From: Candidatus Brocadiaceae bacterium
GTDB lineage: Bacteria; Planctomycetota; Brocadiia; Brocadiales; Brocadiaceae
Assembly: GCA_024653795.1 (NCBI GenBank)
Contig: JANLHY010000061.1
Span: 1-11,424 of the forward strand
Direction of reading: 5' to 3'
DNA: 11,424 nucleotides
The notes beneath the pieces are model-generated. The model saw only the letters and a program-made list of their open reading frames with translations, had not been told where the DNA came from and ran no database searches. Both the position numbers and the translations under genes were made by a program. This document shows, piece by piece, positions 1 to 6,472 of this stretch; position 1 is the first letter of the stretch; each line of letters begins with the position of its first letter.

Positions 1-1359
1 AGCCGTCTTCTGGATGCGCCACCAAACAAGATTACTCCCACCGAAACCATCAGGATTGCACAGGACTATGATTTTGTAGTACTCTTCACCTCAACCATCA
101 GCTTTTCGAGCGATCTGAATCTTATACGCCAAATGAAAGAAGCCAAACCGGACTTAAAGATAGCTTTCGTTGGCCCTCACGTACAAATGCAACCAACAGA
201 AAGTCTCCTGGCTAGTGAAGATATCGACTTTGTCGTTCAGGGTGAATTCGATTATGCCGTAGTGGAGTTTGCTCAGGGAAAACCACTCAACGAAATTCTC
301 GGGATCAGCTATCGCCGTAATGGCAAGGTAGTCAGCAATGCGCCTCGCCCTCCATTAGAAACGGAAGACCTAGACCGACTACCATTTGCCACGGAAGTAT
401 ATAAGCGTGACCTGGTGATTGAAAACTACAACATGCCGTTTCTCATGTATCCCTATGTCTCGTTTTACACGAGCCGTGGATGTCCATCTCAATGCACCTT
501 TTGCCTCTGGCCACAGACACTTTCCGGCCGTACTTGGCGTGTTCGTTCCCTGGATAATGTTGTACGGGAAGTTCGCCAGGCGCTAGAAATGTTTCCCCAG
601 GCAAAAGAGTTCTATTTCGACGATGACTCATTCAATATCCGCAAAGATCGCGTGCTAGACCTCTGCGCAAAGTTCAAGCCTATGAAGTTTCGCTGGTCGT
701 GCAATGCACGCGCCCACAGCGACTATGAAACGCTGAAGACAATGGCAGATGCAGGCGCTCGTCTACTTGTTGTTGGGTTCGAGTCTGGTGATTCGCAAAT
801 TCTGAAAAATATTAAGAAAGGCATTACTCTGGAAATGGCACGTGCTTTCGTCAAGAACTGTAAAAAAGTGGGTATAGAAGTTCACGGCGATTTCATTATT
901 GGCCTTCCGGGCGAGACCAAGCAGACCATTGAACGCACCATCGAATTTGCGAAGGAACTCGACTGTGAAACCATCCAGGTCTCGGTCGCCCACGCCTATT
1001 CTGGCACTGAATTATACGACTACACAGTGAAAAACAACTTCCTCACTGGTGATGCAGCCGCCGATGTGCAAGGGCACCAATTACCGCACATGGAATACCC
1101 GGACCTTTCATCGGAAGAAATGATGGCTGCTGTTAACCGCTTTTACGATACCTATTATTTCCGGCCACGAGTAGCCTGGCGCATCGTGCGTAAGGCACTG
1201 TGGGATAGTCATGAACGCAAACGGCTTTACGAAGAAGCGGTCTCATTCCTTCGCTTGCGCACTGAACGCCGGAAGTGGATACGAAAAGATTCCAAGAAAA
1301 ATTTGAATGTTGCAATGCCAACAATAAGCTCCAGTTCTGATTCAGCGATACATAATTAA
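1..1359 (+). CDS. hpnJ: Hopanoid radical SAM protein HpnJ, 5' end cut by window edge
   Basis: The reading frame is open from base 1, so the first in-frame ATG at 133 is internal and the true start lies outside; 452 residues are present. The family is usually about 470-500 residues, so some tens of N-terminal residues seem to be missing. The visible order is a B12-binding-like Rossmann domain (LKIAFVGPHV) and then a radical SAM core with the CxxxCxxC cluster motif (SRGCPSQCTFC, cysteine codons at 481, 493 and 502). Further blocks typical of HpnJ are FCLWPQT, EFYFDDDSF, WSCNARA, GFESG and IIGLPGET. HpnJ is known to act late in composite hopanoid synthesis, contracting the glucosamine ring on bacteriohopanetetrol to the cyclitol ether at the cytoplasmic membrane. 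The last 20-odd residues are Ser/Lys-rich and probably unstructured. The next gene starts 11 bases after the stop, suggesting co-transcription. Confidence 0.88.
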   Translation, partial: SRLLDAPPNKITPTETIRIAQDYDFVVLFTSTISFSSDLNLIRQMKEAKPDLKIAFVGPHVQMQPTESLLASEDIDFVVQGEFDYAVVEFAQGKPLNEILGISYRRNGKVVSNAPRPPLETEDLDRLPFATEVYKRDLVIENYNMPFLMYPYVSFYTSRGCPSQCTFCLWPQTLSGRTWRVRSLDNVVREVRQALEMFPQAKEFYFDDDSFNIRKDRVLDLCAKFKPMKFRWSCNARAHSDYETLKTMADAGARLLVVGFESGDSQILKNIKKGITLEMARAFVKNCKKVGIEVHGDFIIGLPGETKQTIERTIEFAKELDCETIQVSVAHAYSGTELYDYTVKNNFLTGDAAADVQGHQLPHMEYPDLSSEEMMAAVNRFYDTYYFRPRVAWRIVRKALWDSHERKRLYEEAVSFLRLRTERRKWIRKDSKKNLNVAMPTISSSSDSAIHN

Positions 1360-1370
1360 TCACCGGATGT

Positions 1371-1787
1371 ATGATTACAACGAAAGCTTCTCGGATAAAA
1401 ACGTATATTCTGCTCCTATTGATGATCTGCTTTGCCGCATTGGGAGATGTACTGCTCAGCAAGGGAATGAAGCAGATCGGCGAAGTTTCCAATTGGTCAG
1501 TCGCAACCATTATGGAAATACTTTTCAGGACATTTACGAGCAACACAATCTGGTTGGGAATTGGCAGCCTGTTGATCTTTTTTGTTTCTTATCTTTTGGT
1601 GCTCTCCTGGGCTGACTATAGTTACGTCTCTCCTGCTTCGGGAATGAGCTATGCAATTGTTCCAGTGTTAGGCTATACACTACTAGGTGAAGTATTGAGT
1701 ACTACCCGCTGGGCAGGAGTAGCACTTATCTTACTTGGCGTGGTGTTGGTGAGCCGTACTCCCCACTGCACAACGAATAAGGGATGA
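1371..1787 (+). CDS. Small SMR/EamA-type membrane protein, first of a tandem pair
   Basis: This 138-residue protein has four hydrophobic segments (about 11-29, 58-78, 84-106, 113-129) and belongs to the drug/metabolite transporter superfamily at the small, four-helix size, half of a classic EamA protein. An acidic residue in helix 1 (D26, in ALGDVLLSKGMK) sits where SMR proteins such as EmrE carry their essential Glu14. The C-terminal half carries the usual pattern LSWADYSYVSPASGMSYA, then LLGE and TRWAGVALILLGVVLV. It starts 11 bases after hpnJ with only a weak ribosome site (CGGATG), so translational coupling is likely. It is clearly paralogous to the next gene; both carry the exact string MKQIGEV. 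By analogy with ArnE/ArnF the two probably form a heterodimer. A role in flipping a glycosylated or amino hopanoid is inferred from position only; a multidrug SMR pair is the alternative. Confidence 0.8.
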   Translation: MITTKASRIKTYILLLLMICFAALGDVLLSKGMKQIGEVSNWSVATIMEILFRTFTSNTIWLGIGSLLIFFVSYLLVLSWADYSYVSPASGMSYAIVPVLGYTLLGEVLSTTRWAGVALILLGVVLVSRTPHCTTNKG

Positions 1788-1791
1788 AATT

Positions 1792-2160
1792 ATGCGTACA
1801 ACATTGGCCTTTGCAATTATGGTGCTGTCCGGCGCATTCGGCGAGATTGCCATCACCCATGTGATGAAGCAAATCGGCGAGGTACACAGTTTTACACCGC
1901 GTGTTTTGTTTGGGGTATTGTGCCATGCCTTACGAATGGTATGGCTGTGGGTCGGCATTGCTCTGATTGCGATGGGGTTCTTCTCTATGCTGGCGTTACT
2001 CTCCTGGGAAAATGTCAGTTTCGTTATCCCATCCACTGCTCTCAGCTATGCAGTTGGCGCATTTGGCGCAAAGTTCCTGCTTGGAGAAAAAGTAAACAGG
2101 GTGCGCTGGATGGGTGTATCGTTAGTCTGCATTGGCGTAGCCCTGGTTTGGGTAGGGTAA
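1792..2160 (+). CDS. Small SMR/EamA-type membrane protein, second of a tandem pair
   Basis: This 122-residue, four-helix protein (segments about 5-22, 48-71, 76-97, 104-121) is the partner of the preceding gene. The two align end to end: AFGEIAITHVMKQIGEV with ALGDVLLSKGMKQIGEV, LLSWENVSFVIPSTALSYA with VLSWADYSYVSPASGMSYA, and RVRWMGVSLVCIGVALVW with TTRWAGVALILLGVVLV. E18 occupies the same helix-1 acidic position as D26 in the partner. The ATG lies 4 bases after the upstream stop and is preceded by AAGGGA at a fitting distance, so this start is well supported. Tandem, divergent SMR paralogues normally work as an asymmetric pair in the inner membrane, for example EbrA/EbrB or ArnE/ArnF. The substrate cannot be read from the sequence. 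Linkage to hpnJ suggests a lipid head-group intermediate. Confidence 0.8.
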   Translation: MRTTLAFAIMVLSGAFGEIAITHVMKQIGEVHSFTPRVLFGVLCHALRMVWLWVGIALIAMGFFSMLALLSWENVSFVIPSTALSYAVGAFGAKFLLGEKVNRVRWMGVSLVCIGVALVWVG

Positions 2161-2209
2161 TCGAATTTTTTGGTATTTTTGCTTATAGAGATATCTTTCT
2201 AAAAATACG

Positions 2210-3163
2210 ATGAGTACAGATCGAACCAATTCCTCAGATTTTTCTTATAAAGACACACAGAATCCTTTAGTTTCAGTAGTAATTCCCGCGTATAACGAGG
2301 CGCAATACCTAACCAGGGCTCTTCAAAGCATTATAAACCAGGACTTCCAGGATTTTGAATTAATTGTTGTAAACAACAATTCTACAGATAAAACTGTAGA
2401 AATTGCTGAAAGTTTTGGGGCCAAAGTAATTTTTGAACCTCAACGAGGAGTCGGTTTTGCCCGACAAGCAGGATTTTTAGAGGCAAACGGGAAGATCATT
2501 GTCACAACTGACGCCGACACGATATTACCCCCTAACTGGCTTTCCAGGTTTGTTGATGAATTTGAAAAAAGTGAAAATCTCGTTGCCTTTGGTGGCCTTT
2601 ACACACTTTATTCTGGCCCACTTACCGCAAGGCTTGCTTTTTTTTATTTTGCCCATCCGGCCTGGACTTTGGATAAAATTTTTTCCGGGGGATGGGGTTT
2701 ACCCGGCGTAAATCTTGCGGTAAGAAAAGAAGCCTTTTTAAAAGTGGGAGGGTTTAAACCAGAACTCTCGCTTGGCGAGGACGCGGAAATTTCACGGCGA
2801 CTCAAGAAAATCGGTAAAGTATTATTAGACCCTCGTTTTCTCGTCCAAACTTCCGGGAGAAGATATAGAAGTGGCTTAATCCTTGGCTTCATGACATACA
2901 TACCGAATGCAATCACGAGAATTTTATTTAACAAACATAAGTTTCTCAATCTCCCGACGATTCGGTCAGAAAAATCATTATTTCCCAGACTGGTAATCCA
3001 ATTCCTCCTTTTATTTGCGATTGTATCATTTTCCTTCTTTTATTTTTCACATCGCAGTCCTTTGAAGGCCGGACTAAAAAAAATGGATTTGGCTATAAAT
3101 AAAATAAAAGGGGAAAAAACACGAGCTAGAAATCCTTACGAAGGGAATCAAGGCTATTATTGA
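2210..3163 (+). CDS. Family 2 glycosyltransferase with C-terminal membrane anchor
   Basis: This 317-residue GT-A fold enzyme has the nucleotide-sugar binding start VSVVIPAYNE (21-30), VVNNNSTDKT (53-62), the metal-binding DAD (101-103, in VTTDADTILP), an acceptor-side block GLPGVNLAVRKEAF (163-176) and GEDAEISRRL (189-198). The QxxRW motif of processive synthases is absent, so it probably adds a single sugar. One hydrophobic helix near 261-280 followed by a basic tail suggests attachment to the cytoplasmic membrane. The start has no visible Shine-Dalgarno sequence, but the first conserved block begins only 20 residues in, so the true start is nearby. It is followed after 27 bases by a NodB-type deacetylase, and the pair resembles enzymes that attach an N-acetyl sugar and then deacetylate it. 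It is not the classical HpnI type, and its donor and acceptor are unknown. Its base composition is lower in GC than hpnJ. Confidence 0.85.
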   Translation: MSTDRTNSSDFSYKDTQNPLVSVVIPAYNEAQYLTRALQSIINQDFQDFELIVVNNNSTDKTVEIAESFGAKVIFEPQRGVGFARQAGFLEANGKIIVTTDADTILPPNWLSRFVDEFEKSENLVAFGGLYTLYSGPLTARLAFFYFAHPAWTLDKIFSGGWGLPGVNLAVRKEAFLKVGGFKPELSLGEDAEISRRLKKIGKVLLDPRFLVQTSGRRYRSGLILGFMTYIPNAITRILFNKHKFLNLPTIRSEKSLFPRLVIQFLLLFAIVSFSFFYFSHRSPLKAGLKKMDLAINKIKGEKTRARNPYEGNQGYY

Positions 3164-3190
3164 TCAACAATTTATCCAAATAATACCTTT

Positions 3191-3766
3191 GTGAAAAAAG
3201 ATGTCTTTTTAACCTTTGATGATGGCCCCAACGAACCATACACTTCTCAAATCCTGGATATTTTAAAGGAATTCGGCGCTAAGGCTTCTTTTTTCGCTTG
3301 TGGAAAGAGTGTTGAATATTTTCCCGAAACGACACAACGGATATTGAACGAAGGCCACGCTCTTGGCAATCACACGTATTCTCATTCAATAATTTTAACC
3401 TTCACAGGTTTTTTGAAACGGGAAATAGAAAGAACCACCGAGGTTATTCAAAAAACAACAGGAGTAAAAACAAACCTTTTTCGCCCTCCCTGGGGGGTAG
3501 CGGCTCCCTGGACAAAAAGCTATCTTAAAGCAAATAATTATAAAATTATTTTGTGGAACATAAACTCTTACGATTGGGTTGGGGTTTCAGCGCAAGATAT
3601 CGAGGATACAGTCTTAAAAAAGATCAAGCCAAATTCTATTATCCTTCTTCACGACGGAAAGAATGCAAAGCTTCATCACAATCGTTCACAAACAGTTCTC
3701 GCCTTGCCCTCTCTTATAAAAAACCTACACCACCGAGGTTTTGTTTGCAGAAGTATCCCTATTTGA
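3191..3766 (+). CDS. NodB-type polysaccharide deacetylase (carbohydrate esterase family 4)
   Basis: This 191-residue protein is essentially a bare NodB homology domain and shows all five catalytic motifs: TFDDGP (8-13, with base D10 and metal ligand D11), the metal histidines H61 and H65 in NHTYSH, RPPWG (98-102), the DW of SYDWVG (128-129), and LLHDG with H154. It should therefore be an active metal-dependent deacetylase removing N-acetyl groups from a GlcNAc-type sugar. No signal peptide is present, which favours a cytoplasmic lipid-linked substrate over cell-wall peptidoglycan. The start is a GTG without a good ribosome site, directly before the first catalytic motif. It forms a unit with the upstream glycosyltransferase. 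The 3' end overlaps the convergent pncB by 42 bases, an unusual arrangement. It differs in family from HpnK (YdjC type), so any role in hopanoid head groups would be a non-homologous replacement. Confidence 0.87.
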   Translation: MKKDVFLTFDDGPNEPYTSQILDILKEFGAKASFFACGKSVEYFPETTQRILNEGHALGNHTYSHSIILTFTGFLKREIERTTEVIQKTTGVKTNLFRPPWGVAAPWTKSYLKANNYKIILWNINSYDWVGVSAQDIEDTVLKKIKPNSIILLHDGKNAKLHHNRSQTVLALPSLIKNLHHRGFVCRSIPI

Positions 3767-5140
3767 GACAATATTATTATTCCTGATTATATTTTCAGTC
3801 TCTTGTCTTCTTGCCTCTAGTTCCTGGCTTTTGGTTACGGGATAGGTTCCGTCCTCACCTAAGCGTTTGAAGGGTTCTGGCAGGTGTGCAAGGTTATCTG
3901 TTGCAGCGCCCTGGATTTCATGTATCGTTGGCAAATCATAACATATCTTGCCTTCCTTCATGACCGGTATCAAAAGGGGTGTTCCATCTATAGTTTCGCC
4001 TTCAAGCCCAATTACGTCCCCCATAAAATTGCCGTTTTTATCAGCAGCACGGTACACCTGTTTCCTGCACGGATACGTAAGTTTTTCTTCGCTGAATTTC
4101 ATCATCGGTATGGTTTTCCCATTGTGTTCCCGTTCAACTAATTTATATATGCCGCCCAGTGCCGGGGCGTCTTTGGAGGTGACCATCTCAGTGCCCACAC
4201 CGAAGGAATCAATAGGTGCGCCATTCTGTAGCAAATCATCGATACGCTCCTCATTCAAATCGCCACTGGCAACAATCTTGACGTGCGGTAATCCCTCGGC
4301 ATCGAGAATTTTTCGAATTTCCCTGCTCAGTTTTAATAAGTCTCCACTATCGATACGGACACTCTTCAATTTCTTGCCAATCAAAGCTGCATGCCTGGCG
4401 CCGGCCAGGGTATCGTATGTATCGATAAGGAGGATGGTGTTATCAGGAAATATTTCGTGGAATTTGCGGAAGGAGTCTTGTTCATTTTCAAAGGCCATTA
4501 CCCATGAATGGGCAATGGTTCCAACGGCCGGGATGTCTAATTTATAAGCTGCAAATACATTGGATGTGCCTTTACACCCGCCTATAAAACTGGATCTTGC
4601 GGCCAGAACTCCAGCCTGTGGGCCATGGGCTCTACGCATGCCAAAATCAATTACCTCGCGTTCCTTCGCAGCATATACGACCCTTGACGCCTTGGTTGCT
4701 ATCGATGTCTGGAAGTTAATGGTAGAAAGAAGGTACGTTTCCACAATCTGTGACTCTATAATAGGAGAGGTAACTCGAAGTATGGGTTCTTCTGCAAAGA
4801 CGATTGTTCCTTCAGGCACGGCGTGGACTGTGCCGATGAAGGTAAAATTCTTCAGATATTCAAAGAATTTGTGACTTACGTGGTTAAAGATAGGTAATTG
4901 TCTTAAATATTGAATAGTATCTGCTGAAAATTTAATGTGGGTAAGATAGTGCAGTGCCTGCTCCAGTCCCGCGGCAATGAGATAAGAACGATTTTTAGGT
5001 AGGTGACGAACTGACAGTTCGAAGGTCGCAATATCCTGCTTGTGCTGTTCATAATATCCGGCAGCCATAGTAAGTTGGTATAAGTCGGTAACGATACCAA
5101 GTGAATCTTCTGGCAAAAATAGAGATTCCGGCTCTTTCAT
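3725..5140 (-). CDS. pncB: Nicotinate phosphoribosyltransferase (NAD salvage)
   Basis: This 471-residue cytoplasmic enzyme makes nicotinate mononucleotide from nicotinate and PRPP with ATP hydrolysis. Recognisable blocks are TDLYQLTMAAGYY (18-30), the phosphate-site region FGMRRAHGPQAG (166-177), GTIAHSWVMAF with the phosphorylated histidine H211, VRIDSGDL (261-268), ASGDLNEE (291-298) and SFGVGTEM (312-319). The length fits the long bacterial and human-like NAPRTase group. The start is the ATG 16 residues ahead of the first conserved block; the nearest Shine-Dalgarno-like AAGGGG is rather far, about 13 bases upstream. The last 20 or so residues after ARRQETEN are Asn/Ser-rich, do not look like the family, and are mostly read antisense to the 3' end of the deacetylase gene. 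This suggests that the original stop codon was lost in a rearrangement. The gene appears to be monocistronic. Confidence 0.93.
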   Translation of the reverse strand: MKEPESLFLPEDSLGIVTDLYQLTMAAGYYEQHKQDIATFELSVRHLPKNRSYLIAAGLEQALHYLTHIKFSADTIQYLRQLPIFNHVSHKFFEYLKNFTFIGTVHAVPEGTIVFAEEPILRVTSPIIESQIVETYLLSTINFQTSIATKASRVVYAAKEREVIDFGMRRAHGPQAGVLAARSSFIGGCKGTSNVFAAYKLDIPAVGTIAHSWVMAFENEQDSFRKFHEIFPDNTILLIDTYDTLAGARHAALIGKKLKSVRIDSGDLLKLSREIRKILDAEGLPHVKIVASGDLNEERIDDLLQNGAPIDSFGVGTEMVTSKDAPALGGIYKLVEREHNGKTIPMMKFSEEKLTYPCRKQVYRAADKNGNFMGDVIGLEGETIDGTPLLIPVMKEGKICYDLPTIHEIQGAATDNLAHLPEPFKRLGEDGTYPVTKSQELEARRQETENIIRNNNIVSNRDTSANKTSVV

Positions 5141-5166
5141 GTAAATAAATACACCCCTTTTAAATT

Positions 5167-5201
5167 ATTCGGATTCTCTTGTTTATTGTGTTATTCCGAA
5201 T
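5167..5201. repeat. Spaced inverted repeat upstream of pncB, possible operator
   Basis: ATTCGGA at 5167-5173 is mirrored by TCCGAAT at 5195-5201 with 21 bases between. It lies 27-61 bases ahead of the pncB start, where a repressor could act. The arms are only 7 bases, so chance occurrence is quite possible; no regulator is assigned. Confidence 0.25.
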
Positions 5202-5415
5202 GGAGAGAAGAACTGCTTTTACACGACCAGTATAAACTCTGTTAAGAATTTCCTCTAACTAATTCCGCAATATTACTGCCAAATCGGTTCAGGGTCAAGG
5301 AAAAGCCATGCATTTCAATGGCATTGTCCGCCATCGCATATAGATTAAAAATATGCATTGTATCTTTTAAGTATGGCTGTTATCATAATTAAGCGTTTGG
5401 GAATTTCAATGTAGA

Positions 5416-5434
5416 GGCAGGTTTCAAACCTGCC
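5416..5434. repeat. Perfect 9-base-arm palindrome, first element of hairpin cluster
   Basis: GGCAGGTTTCAAACCTGCC is a perfect palindrome around a single central C. Short palindromes of this AGGCAGGTTTCAAACCTGCC type look like dispersed intergenic elements rather than a terminator, as no T-run follows and no gene ends here. Confidence 0.75.
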
Positions 5435-5461
5435 CCTGCCTGATGTCTCGGTGCTTTTGAT

Positions 5462-5485
5462 GGTTCAATCGTCCTCGATTGAACC
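5462..5485. repeat. Perfect 10-base-arm hairpin, second element
   Basis: The arms GGTTCAATCG and CGATTGAACC are exact reverse complements around a TCCT loop. It lies 27 bases after the first palindrome. No T-run follows. Confidence 0.75.
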
Positions 5486-5495
5486 TAAATGTTTT

Positions 5496-5518
5496 GGTTC
5501 AGGCTACAAACCAGAACC
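5496..5518. repeat. Imperfect 10-base-arm hairpin, third element (decayed copy)
   Basis: The arms GGTTCAGGCT (5496-5505) and AACCAGAACC (5509-5518) pair at 8 of 10 positions around an ACA loop. It begins with GGTTC like the second element and looks like a mutated copy of a related palindrome. Confidence 0.55.
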
Positions 5519-5543
5519 AGCACAGGAATTTCAAAGTTGCAGT

Positions 5544-5598
5544 TGTAGTGCGAACTTCAGTTCGCATAGGATGTAAGCGAACTGAAGTTCGCACTACA
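5544..5598. repeat. Perfect 22-base-arm inverted repeat, fourth element
   Basis: The arms at 5544-5565 and 5577-5598 are perfect reverse complements of 22 bases, separated by 11 bases. Each arm contains its own smaller hairpin (GCGAACT, two bases, AGTTCGC), so the DNA or RNA can fold either as one long stem or as two small ones. This GTAGTGCGAACTTCAGTTCGC kind of element ends 50 bases before the coaB-type start and would be part of its leader if transcription begins upstream. Confidence 0.85.
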
Positions 5599-5648
5599 TT
5601 GAAAAGGTTGCCGAATATCCAATTAAATGTTACAAAGGCGTAAGATGC

Positions 5649-6326
5649 ATGGGGAATTTAAAAGATAAAAATATCTTGGTAACCTCCGGACCAACGAGAG
5701 GCTATATAGACGCCGTAAGATATATTAGTAATAAATCCACGGGCAATTTGGGAGCTACTATTGCAACTGAAGCCCTTAAAAGAGACGCCTGTGTAACTTT
5801 TGTTTATGGAACAGGAAGTAGCGCCCCCGACATTAGCTTATTAGGTAAAGACCGTACCCGTCGACTTACGCTTATTGAGATAGAGACGATTGATGACCTA
5901 CTGATAACAATTCAGAAAAAACTGAAAGGTAAATCATTCGACGCCATTATACATGCTATGGCGGCGCTGGATTATTCCCCGGAGAAACAGAGTGAGGGTA
6001 AAATAGCCTCGATTAAAGATACGTTGACGATAACCTTACTAAAAACGCCCAAGGTTATAAAGCAAATACGGGCTTTGTGGCCGCATGCTTTTTTGATAGG
6101 GTTTAAATTAGAGGTGGGTTTATCGAAAGAGGAGCTTATGGAAAGGGCGTATGCATCCATGATTGAAAGCGGGGCGGATTTAGTCGTAGCCAATGATCAA
6201 AATGAAATTGTAGGAGACAAACACCATGCCTACCTCATTAATTCACACAAAGAGGTAGAATCGGGATGCGAGACCAAGCAGGACATAGCAAGCAATCTGA
6301 TGGACTTAACAGCAAAAAATAGGTAA
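5649..6326 (+). CDS. coaB: Stand-alone CoaB-type phosphopantothenoylcysteine synthetase
   Basis: This 225-residue protein matches the DFP/CoaB domain that forms 4'-phosphopantothenoylcysteine from phosphopantothenate, cysteine and a nucleoside triphosphate in CoA synthesis. Visible blocks are ILVTSGPTRGYIDAVRYISN (9-28) followed by KSTGNLG, HAMAALDYSP (102-111, where AAVADY is usual), EGKIASIKDTLTITLLKTP (116-134), FLIGFKLE (148-155) and LVVANDQN (178-185). Most bacteria fuse this domain to the CoaC decarboxylase; here there is no CoaC part, as in streptococci and eukaryotes. The lysine-rich loop usually written KIKK reads KIAS, which may affect activity or indicate a relative with another role. 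The ATG at 5649 has AAAGG about 10 bases upstream; an ATG at 5645 is out of frame. The two neighbours are unrelated in function. Confidence 0.75.
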   Translation: MGNLKDKNILVTSGPTRGYIDAVRYISNKSTGNLGATIATEALKRDACVTFVYGTGSSAPDISLLGKDRTRRLTLIEIETIDDLLITIQKKLKGKSFDAIIHAMAALDYSPEKQSEGKIASIKDTLTITLLKTPKVIKQIRALWPHAFLIGFKLEVGLSKEELMERAYASMIESGADLVVANDQNEIVGDKHHAYLINSHKEVESGCETKQDIASNLMDLTAKNR

Positions 6327-6342
6327 TAGTTCAGCTATCTTA

Positions 6343-6449
6343 GACAGGATTAACAGGATTAACAAGATAAAAACTACCTTACTTCATCCTGATTATCCTG
6401 TTAATCCTGTCAAAATTATATAATTTCCTATCTATCCTGTTATCTTGTC
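6343..6449. repeat. GACAGGATTA inverted/tandem repeat, probable two-way terminator
   Basis: The 17-base word GACAGGATTAACAGGAT (6343-6359) is repeated in perfect inverse at 6395-6411, and a degenerate third copy lies at 6434-6449. Each arm is itself a tandem of the unit ACAGGATTA. The element fills the gap between two convergent genes, so the transcript from either side would form a long stem; a terminator role is inferred. Similar words occur as dispersed intergenic repeats in many bacteria. Confidence 0.75.
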
Positions 6450-6472
6450 AAATCTTTTTTTGAGTTTCGTGA

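Larger units (their letters stand above)
5141..5648. other. Intergenic region between divergent pncB and coaB-type gene
   Basis: About 500 bases without a convincing gene in any frame. It must contain the promoters of both flanking genes, but I could not fix a good -35/-10 pair for either; a TATACT lies upstream of pncB on the minus strand without a recognisable -35. The right half is filled with four hairpin elements, listed separately. The left half is AT-rich and shows only a weak inverted repeat close to pncB. The 10-base word GGAATTTCAA occurs twice as a direct repeat (5400-5409 and 5525-5534), bracketing the first three hairpins. Confidence 0.6.

Noticed and set aside
1133..1546. 137-residue open frame on the minus strand across the hpnJ/SMR junction
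   Set aside because: Overlaps two well-supported genes and shows no recognisable domain or ribosome site.
2210..3766. NodC/NodB-like or poly-GlcNAc synthesis pair
   Set aside because: The glycosyltransferase lacks the QxxRW motif of processive synthases and the deacetylase lacks a signal peptide.
3948..4547. 199-residue open frame on the plus strand
   Set aside because: Lies wholly antisense to pncB, whose protein matches its family throughout; the residue make-up (Ser/Pro-rich, no domain) is that of a shadow frame.
5400..5600. Possible CRISPR array
   Set aside because: The hairpins differ in sequence and spacing; there is no constant direct repeat with unique spacers and no cas gene.
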